Shown in pieces: positions 4,472 to 6,683 of a stretch of 6,683 nt of DNA. The number at the start of each line of letters is the position of its first letter. Positions within the stretch are counted from its first letter, which is position 1. Below the pieces are notes generated by a model. The model saw only the letters and a program-made list of their open reading frames with translations, searched no databases and was not told the origin of the DNA. Both the position numbers and the translations under genes were made by a program. This DNA comes from Myxococcales bacterium (GTDB lineage Bacteria; Myxococcota; Polyangia; Polyangiales; Polyangiaceae). The DNA is taken from positions 1 through 6,683 of the forward strand of contig JAGQIY010000569.1 in assembly GCA_020430865.1 (NCBI GenBank). Direction: 5' to 3'.

Positions 4472-4944
4472 CCCGCGCCCTCGGCCTCTTGCTTCAGATC
4501 TCGAGCGTACTGCTCGAAGACCGGCGCGAAGTCGGGCAGGGAACCCCTGATCATTGGCAGGAGGACCCCGGTCATCACTTCGCGCATGCGGAACAGCGTC
4601 TGCTCGCCTCGTGGTTCCAGCTCGAACGTTCGAACGCCTCTGAAGAATGGCGCCGCACCGTCGCTCCACACCATGCGCTCGTTCACCTTCAGGTCGGAGA
4701 CCTTCGGTGTGAAGGTGCGCTCGGAGATCGGCACGCGCAGCTCGAGCTTCCCTCCTAGGGCGATGCTGCCTTCGATCGAAGTGACCGTCGAGTTCCAGCG
4801 TGGGAAGTCACTCGCGTCCGTGAGTAGCTGCCAGATCCGCTCGGGCTTGGCCCGAATGTCCACTTGGATCTCGGTCTCCAGGCGGAACATGGCGGAACGG
4901 GTGGTGGCGCGGGGAGGATCCTGCATCGCCAGTTGGTAACTCAT
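4468..4944 (-). CDS. SRPBCC (START/AHSA1-like) domain protein
   Basis: 158 residues if the first ATG is used. The domain runs from about residue 19: MFRLETEIQVDIRAKPERIW, then LLTDASDFPRWNS, GGKLELRV, VWSDGAAPFFRGVRTFEL, and a C-terminal helix PDFAPVFEQYARDLKQE, the usual SRPBCC order of strand, two small helices, sheet and long helix forming a hydrophobic ligand pocket. The ligand is not predictable. It is the last gene of an ArsR-SRPBCC-SRPBCC set, 13 bases after the previous stop. The first ATG sits in the centre of a 22-bp palindrome and has no good ribosome site; Met7 or Met19 (at 4890) are alternative starts, also without good sites. Confidence 0.88.
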   Translation of the reverse strand: MSYQLAMQDPPRATTRSAMFRLETEIQVDIRAKPERIWQLLTDASDFPRWNSTVTSIEGSIALGGKLELRVPISERTFTPKVSDLKVNERMVWSDGAAPFFRGVRTFELEPRGEQTLFRMREVMTGVLLPMIRGSLPDFAPVFEQYARDLKQEAEGAG

Positions 4945-4954
4945 TAGTTACCAA
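4933..4954. promoter_or_regulatory. 22-bp palindrome over the start of the second SRPBCC gene: candidate ArsR operator
   Basis: TTGGTAACT and AGTTACCAA are perfect 9-bp arms around CATT, whose CAT is the reverse complement of the gene's first ATG. The half-site resembles GGTTACCA in front of the arsR-type gene at 5690-5697. It could be a repressor operator for an internal promoter, or an RNA hairpin that hides the start codon. Confidence 0.55.
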
Positions 4955-4957
4955 TGA

Positions 4958-5380
4958 TCAAGGTTCCGCAGCGAGCAGCGCCGCCAGCACCAGATCCCAG
5001 GAAGCGGCGTAGCGTGGCGCGCGCAGGGGAAAGAGCTCGAGGCTCTGCGCCGTGGCGCGATGAGTGATTCGCACCTCGGTGCCTTCCTTCACGCTGATGA
5101 AGTCGACCTCCACCAGCGTGGGGTGTTCAGGATCGGTACCGGGGAACCACTCCAGCACGATGCGGTTCGGCGGTTCCCACGCGCGAACTCTGCCGAGCTC
5201 GACTTCATCGCCGTCCGGTGCGAACTCCCAGAAGCGGTCGGCGGACAGCGCGATCACGCTCTCCGGGTGCTTCGAGTGCCGTCGTGCTGGCGGCCACCAG
5301 TCGTCGATGCGGCCGGTGAACAGCGCGAATGCGCGTTCGAGGGAGCAAGGCAGCTGCACCGACTTCTCGACCAGGTCCAT
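4958..5380 (-). CDS. SRPBCC / AHSA1-type protein, partner of ArsR regulator
   Basis: 140 residues: MDLVEKSVQLPCSLERAFAL, FTGRIDDWWP (21-30), WEFAPDGDEVELGRVRAWEP, NRIVLEWFPG (72-81), VEVDFISVKEGTEVRITHR and a C-terminal helix SWDLVLAALL. This is the AHSA1-like SRPBCC fold typical of genes coupled to ArsR regulators. The ATG follows the ArsR stop by a single base, so translation is coupled. The ligand or activity is unknown; related pairs are described as stress or small-molecule responsive. Confidence 0.9.
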   Translation of the reverse strand: MDLVEKSVQLPCSLERAFALFTGRIDDWWPPARRHSKHPESVIALSADRFWEFAPDGDEVELGRVRAWEPPNRIVLEWFPGTDPEHPTLVEVDFISVKEGTEVRITHRATAQSLELFPLRAPRYAASWDLVLAALLAAEP

Positions 5381-5381
5381 C

Positions 5382-5678
5382 TCAGTGCTCCGTCTCGTTG
5401 GCCAGCGCTGCCAAGCGGTCGAGCGCGGTGTCCCAGAAGGAGTCCAAAAACTCCCTCACTTGCGCGAGACCTTGCACGCGCACGCTGTACAGGTTCCGCG
5501 TGCCATCGGCGTGAGCCTGCACGAGACCTGCTTCTTCCAGCGCCCTCAGGTGCTTGGAGATCGCGGGCCGGGTCACCGGAAACCGTGAAGCCAGCTCGCC
5601 GACCGCCAGGGGGCGTTGCCTCAGCTCCATCAGGAGCTGGCGGCGGATCGGGCTGCCCAGGGCGTCGAGGGGGTGCAT
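5382..5678 (-). CDS. ArsR-family winged-helix repressor
   Basis: 98 residues. The winged helix-turn-helix runs from DALGSPIRRQLLMELRQ (5-21) through VGELASRF (26-33) to the recognition helix TRPAISKHLRALEEAGLV (36-53) and the wing HADGTRNLYSV (57-66). It has no cysteine at all, so the classic ArsR/SmtB metal sites are missing; like other ArsR proteins paired with SRPBCC genes it probably answers to something other than a thiol-bound metal. First gene of a three-gene operon. Its ATG lies seven bases after a palindrome, so autorepression is likely. Confidence 0.93.
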   Translation of the reverse strand: MHPLDALGSPIRRQLLMELRQRPLAVGELASRFPVTRPAISKHLRALEEAGLVQAHADGTRNLYSVRVQGLAQVREFLDSFWDTALDRLAALANETEH

Positions 5679-5684
5679 GCAACT

Positions 5685-5701
5685 GAGAGGTTACCACTCT
5701 C
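5685..5701. promoter_or_regulatory. Candidate ArsR operator in the divergent promoter region
   Basis: GAGAG-GTTACCA-CTCTC: 5-bp arms around a core that includes the GGTTACCA half-site similar to the palindrome at 4933-4954. It lies in the 80-bp gap between the ArsR gene and the divergent DUF1330-like gene, so it could control both. Confidence 0.45.
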
Positions 5702-5758
5702 GCGGCGCTGGATGGAGCCGCTTGACTGCCGACCGCGATTCACGTCGACAATCGCTGG

Positions 5759-6091
5759 ATGATGATCGTGGCGACGATGAAGGTCAAACGCAGCGAGCTG
5801 GAAGCGTTTCGCAGCTTCGAAGGCCTTGCAGCGCGCATCATGCAGCGTCACGGAGGCGCGCTGGAGCGAGCGGTGTTCGTGGATTCGGGTGAGGGGGATT
5901 GGGTGAGGGAAGTCCACCTGGTTCGCTTCGATGACGCCGCGGCGTTCGAGCGTTACCGAGAGGATCAAGAGCTGAAGAGCCACGCGGCGCTGCGCGAGCG
6001 CTGCGTGCTCGAGACTGAAGTCTTGGTGGGCGACGAGGTCGACTATTACTCGTCGTCGATCGGCTCAGGCTCCGGGAACACCGCGAGTTGA
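5759..6091 (+). CDS. DUF1330-like dimeric alpha/beta-barrel protein
   Basis: 110 residues. The sequence opens MMIVATMKVKRSELEAFRSF (strand, helix), then AVFVDSGEGDWVREVHLVRF (40-57, two strands), DDAAAFERYREDQELKSHAA (58-77, helix) and VLETEVLVGDE (83-93, strand), the beta-alpha-beta-beta-alpha-beta order of ferredoxin-like dimeric barrels such as DUF1330/NIPSNAP/ABM. The second half (VRFDDAAAFERYREDQEL) fits DUF1330 best; no catalytic residue is evident. There are two adjacent ATGs at 5759 and 5762, and the ribosome site is weak, so the start is uncertain by one codon. It is divergent from the ArsR operon across 80 bp and may share its operator, and it ends 34 bases before the 3' end of the opposing tRNA-Asp. 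Confidence 0.8.
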   Translation: MMIVATMKVKRSELEAFRSFEGLAARIMQRHGGALERAVFVDSGEGDWVREVHLVRFDDAAAFERYREDQELKSHAALRERCVLETEVLVGDEVDYYSSSIGSGSGNTAS

Positions 6092-6125
6092 GCTTCGAGC
6101 GTTGGGGTGCCTTGGTGTGTGCCGG

Positions 6126-6196
6126 CGCTTCGTACGGGAGTCGAACCCGTCTCACCCGATCGACAGTCGGGCAGCCACCCAGCGGCTTCACGAAGC
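6126..6196 (-). tRNA. tRNA-Asp(GTC), atypical
   Basis: Minus-strand cloverleaf: acceptor GCTTCGT/ACGAAGC, anticodon stem CCCGA/TCGGG, loop CTGTCGA with U33 and anticodon GTC (reads GAC/GAU), T-stem ACGGG/CCCGT and canonical T-loop TTCGACT, discriminator G73 as expected for aspartate. CCA is not encoded (CCG follows). Positions 8-9 are GA, not U8. The D-arm AGCC-GCTGGGT-GGCT can extend to AGCCGC-TGG-GTGGCT, 6 bp including one G-U pair with a three-base loop. It shares G8 and the extended D-stem with tRNA-Ser and tRNA-Val. Confidence 0.85.
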
Positions 6197-6202
6197 ATGA
6201 CT

Positions 6203-6225
6203 CGATGCTCGCTCGCCGCGCATCG
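6203..6225. repeat. Hairpin 5' of tRNA-Asp
   Basis: CGATGC and GCATCG pair around an 11-base loop, ending seven bases before tRNA-Asp on the minus strand. Six base pairs only, so chance is possible in DNA this GC-rich. Confidence 0.4.
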
Positions 6226-6237
6226 TCACCCACACCT

Positions 6238-6326
6238 GCCAAGGTTGTCTCGAACCTGGTGGTCAGAGACGTGCGCCTGTCAAAGCGCCGGTGTGCAAGC
6301 GACGACTGACCACCCCAGGCCTTGGT
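6238..6326 (-). ncRNA. Candidate structured RNA with nested 7-bp and 9-bp helices
   Basis: On the minus strand an outer stem ACCAAGG/CCTTGGC (6326-6320 with 6244-6238, including one end wobble) encloses a perfect 9-bp stem GGTGGTCAG/CTGACCACC (6314-6306 with 6266-6258) capped by a palindromic GCGC-TTTGACAG-GCGC hairpin. Next to the 9-bp stem is GGTTCGAGACAACC, which contains the T-loop string TTCGAGA. It lies between tRNA-Gln and tRNA-Asp in the same orientation. I cannot fold a standard tRNA through it; competing pairings exist (for example GTCTC/GAGAC). It may be a tRNA derivative, a Y-RNA-like molecule (long closing stem), or another small RNA. Confidence 0.4.
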
Positions 6327-6348
6327 CGCGCCCCCTGATCTGGTGTCT

Positions 6349-6370
6349 CCGCAGTCAGCATGGACTGCGG
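6349..6370. repeat. 8-bp hairpin in the Gln-Asp spacer
   Basis: CCGCAGTC-AGCATG-GACTGCGG is a perfect stem, extendable by two more pairs. No T-run on either side. It lies 22 bases upstream of the structured element on the minus strand. Confidence 0.55.
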
Positions 6371-6539
6371 GGGAAGTCGGGGACGGCCGCAAGCGTGGAG
6401 CTGGCGCGTCGAGCGAGCTCGAGTGCCCGGACGGAGCGTTCTCCCCGTCCAGGCTTTCTCGTTACGTGAGTTGTCAAACAGCAGTGATCCACCACCGCCG
6501 TCGTTGGCGCATGGTCGGCTTGGCCGTACGGAATCACGG
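6371..6539. other. Spacer 3' of tRNA-Gln with no gene seen
   Basis: No supported ORF. A weak hairpin GGACGG/CCGTCC lies at 6429-6450. A minus-strand TTGACA at about 6474 has no matching -10 box at 16-18 bases. Confidence 0.35.
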
Positions 6540-6613
6540 TGGATCCAGACCAGGGATTCGAACCCCGATTGGCGCGTTCAGAGCGCGCAGTCCTACCCTT
6601 GGACGAGTCTGGA
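6540..6613 (-). tRNA. tRNA-Gln(CTG) with encoded CCA
   Basis: Minus-strand cloverleaf: acceptor TCCAGAC/GTCTGGA (7 perfect bp), positions 8-9 TC, D-stem GTCC/GGAC with seven-base loop AAGGGTA containing the GG pair, anticodon stem GCGCG/CGCGC, loop CTCTGAA with U33 and anticodon CTG (reads CAG), T-stem CGGGG/CCCTG, canonical loop TTCGAAT, discriminator T73 and encoded CCA (6542-6540). It is among the most regular of the set; the short D-loop and T1-A72 start are mild oddities. A 5-bp GC hairpin (6619-6634) lies six bases upstream. Confidence 0.88.
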
Positions 6614-6618
6614 ATCGT

Positions 6619-6634
6619 GCGCCTCGGCGGGCGC
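6619..6634. repeat. Short hairpin 5' of tRNA-Gln
   Basis: GCGCC-TCGGCG-GGCGC, 5 bp, six bases upstream of tRNA-Gln; a second weak stem GTCCC/GGGAC follows within 6636-6653. Both could be chance. Confidence 0.3.
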
Positions 6635-6683
6635 GGTCCCCCGGTCGAGGGACGTGGAGTCGTTGCCAGATACTTTGATATCC

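Noticed and set aside
6268..6480. Two minus-strand TTTGACA boxes as -35 elements
   Set aside because: No acceptable -10 hexamer 16-18 bases downstream of either.
6322..6678. Plus-strand ORF of 118 codons at the right edge
   Set aside because: It is antisense to tRNA-Gln and has no ribosome site or recognisable domain.

Overview
The window looks like chromosomal DNA from a high-GC Gram-negative bacterium, most likely a myxobacterium or relative (inferred from codon bias, the DUF3052 and HNH proteins and the ArsR/SRPBCC module; not proven). It holds two interleaved programmes.

The first is on the minus strand and is the unusual part. Read 5'->3' it runs tRNA-Gln(CTG) (6613-6540), a structured RNA candidate (6326-6238), tRNA-Asp(GTC) (6196-6126), then after a protein-coding block tRNA-Glu(CTC) (3269-3198), tRNA-Arg(ACG) (3058-2988), tRNA-Val(TAC) (2787-2715), an HNH nuclease gene (2594-2007), two weaker tRNA-like/palindromic elements (1918-1855 and 1832-1776), tRNA-Gly(GCC) (1733-1663), tRNA-Ser(GCT) (1594-1508), a terminator- or attenuator-like double hairpin, and finally the gene for a bacterial Ro60 (TROVE + vWA; 1409 to the left edge, C-terminus cut off). 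The seven cloverleaves are single genes separated by 60-300 bp of hairpin-rich spacer, each with a different anticodon, and most break rules that ordinary bacterial tRNAs keep. Ser, Val and Asp have G8 instead of U8 together with a D-stem that can extend to 6 bp around a 3-4 nt loop; Gly and Glu have C33 instead of U33; Gly lacks both the G18G19 pair and U55. Only Ser and Gln encode CCA. A set of eccentric tRNAs beside Ro60, which in other bacteria binds tRNA-mimicking Y RNAs and sits in RNA-repair operons, suggests an RNA surveillance or repair island. That link is inference.

The second programme is ordinary: on the plus strand a small alpha/beta protein of unknown function (3565-4056), preceded by a frameshifted remnant of a paralogue, and a DUF3052 gene (4067-4471); convergent with these, an ArsR - SRPBCC - SRPBCC operon on the minus strand (5678-4468) with two related palindromic operator candidates; and a divergent DUF1330-like gene (5759-6091). 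Stretches 2833-2987, 3270-3460 and 6371-6539 show no gene I can support.
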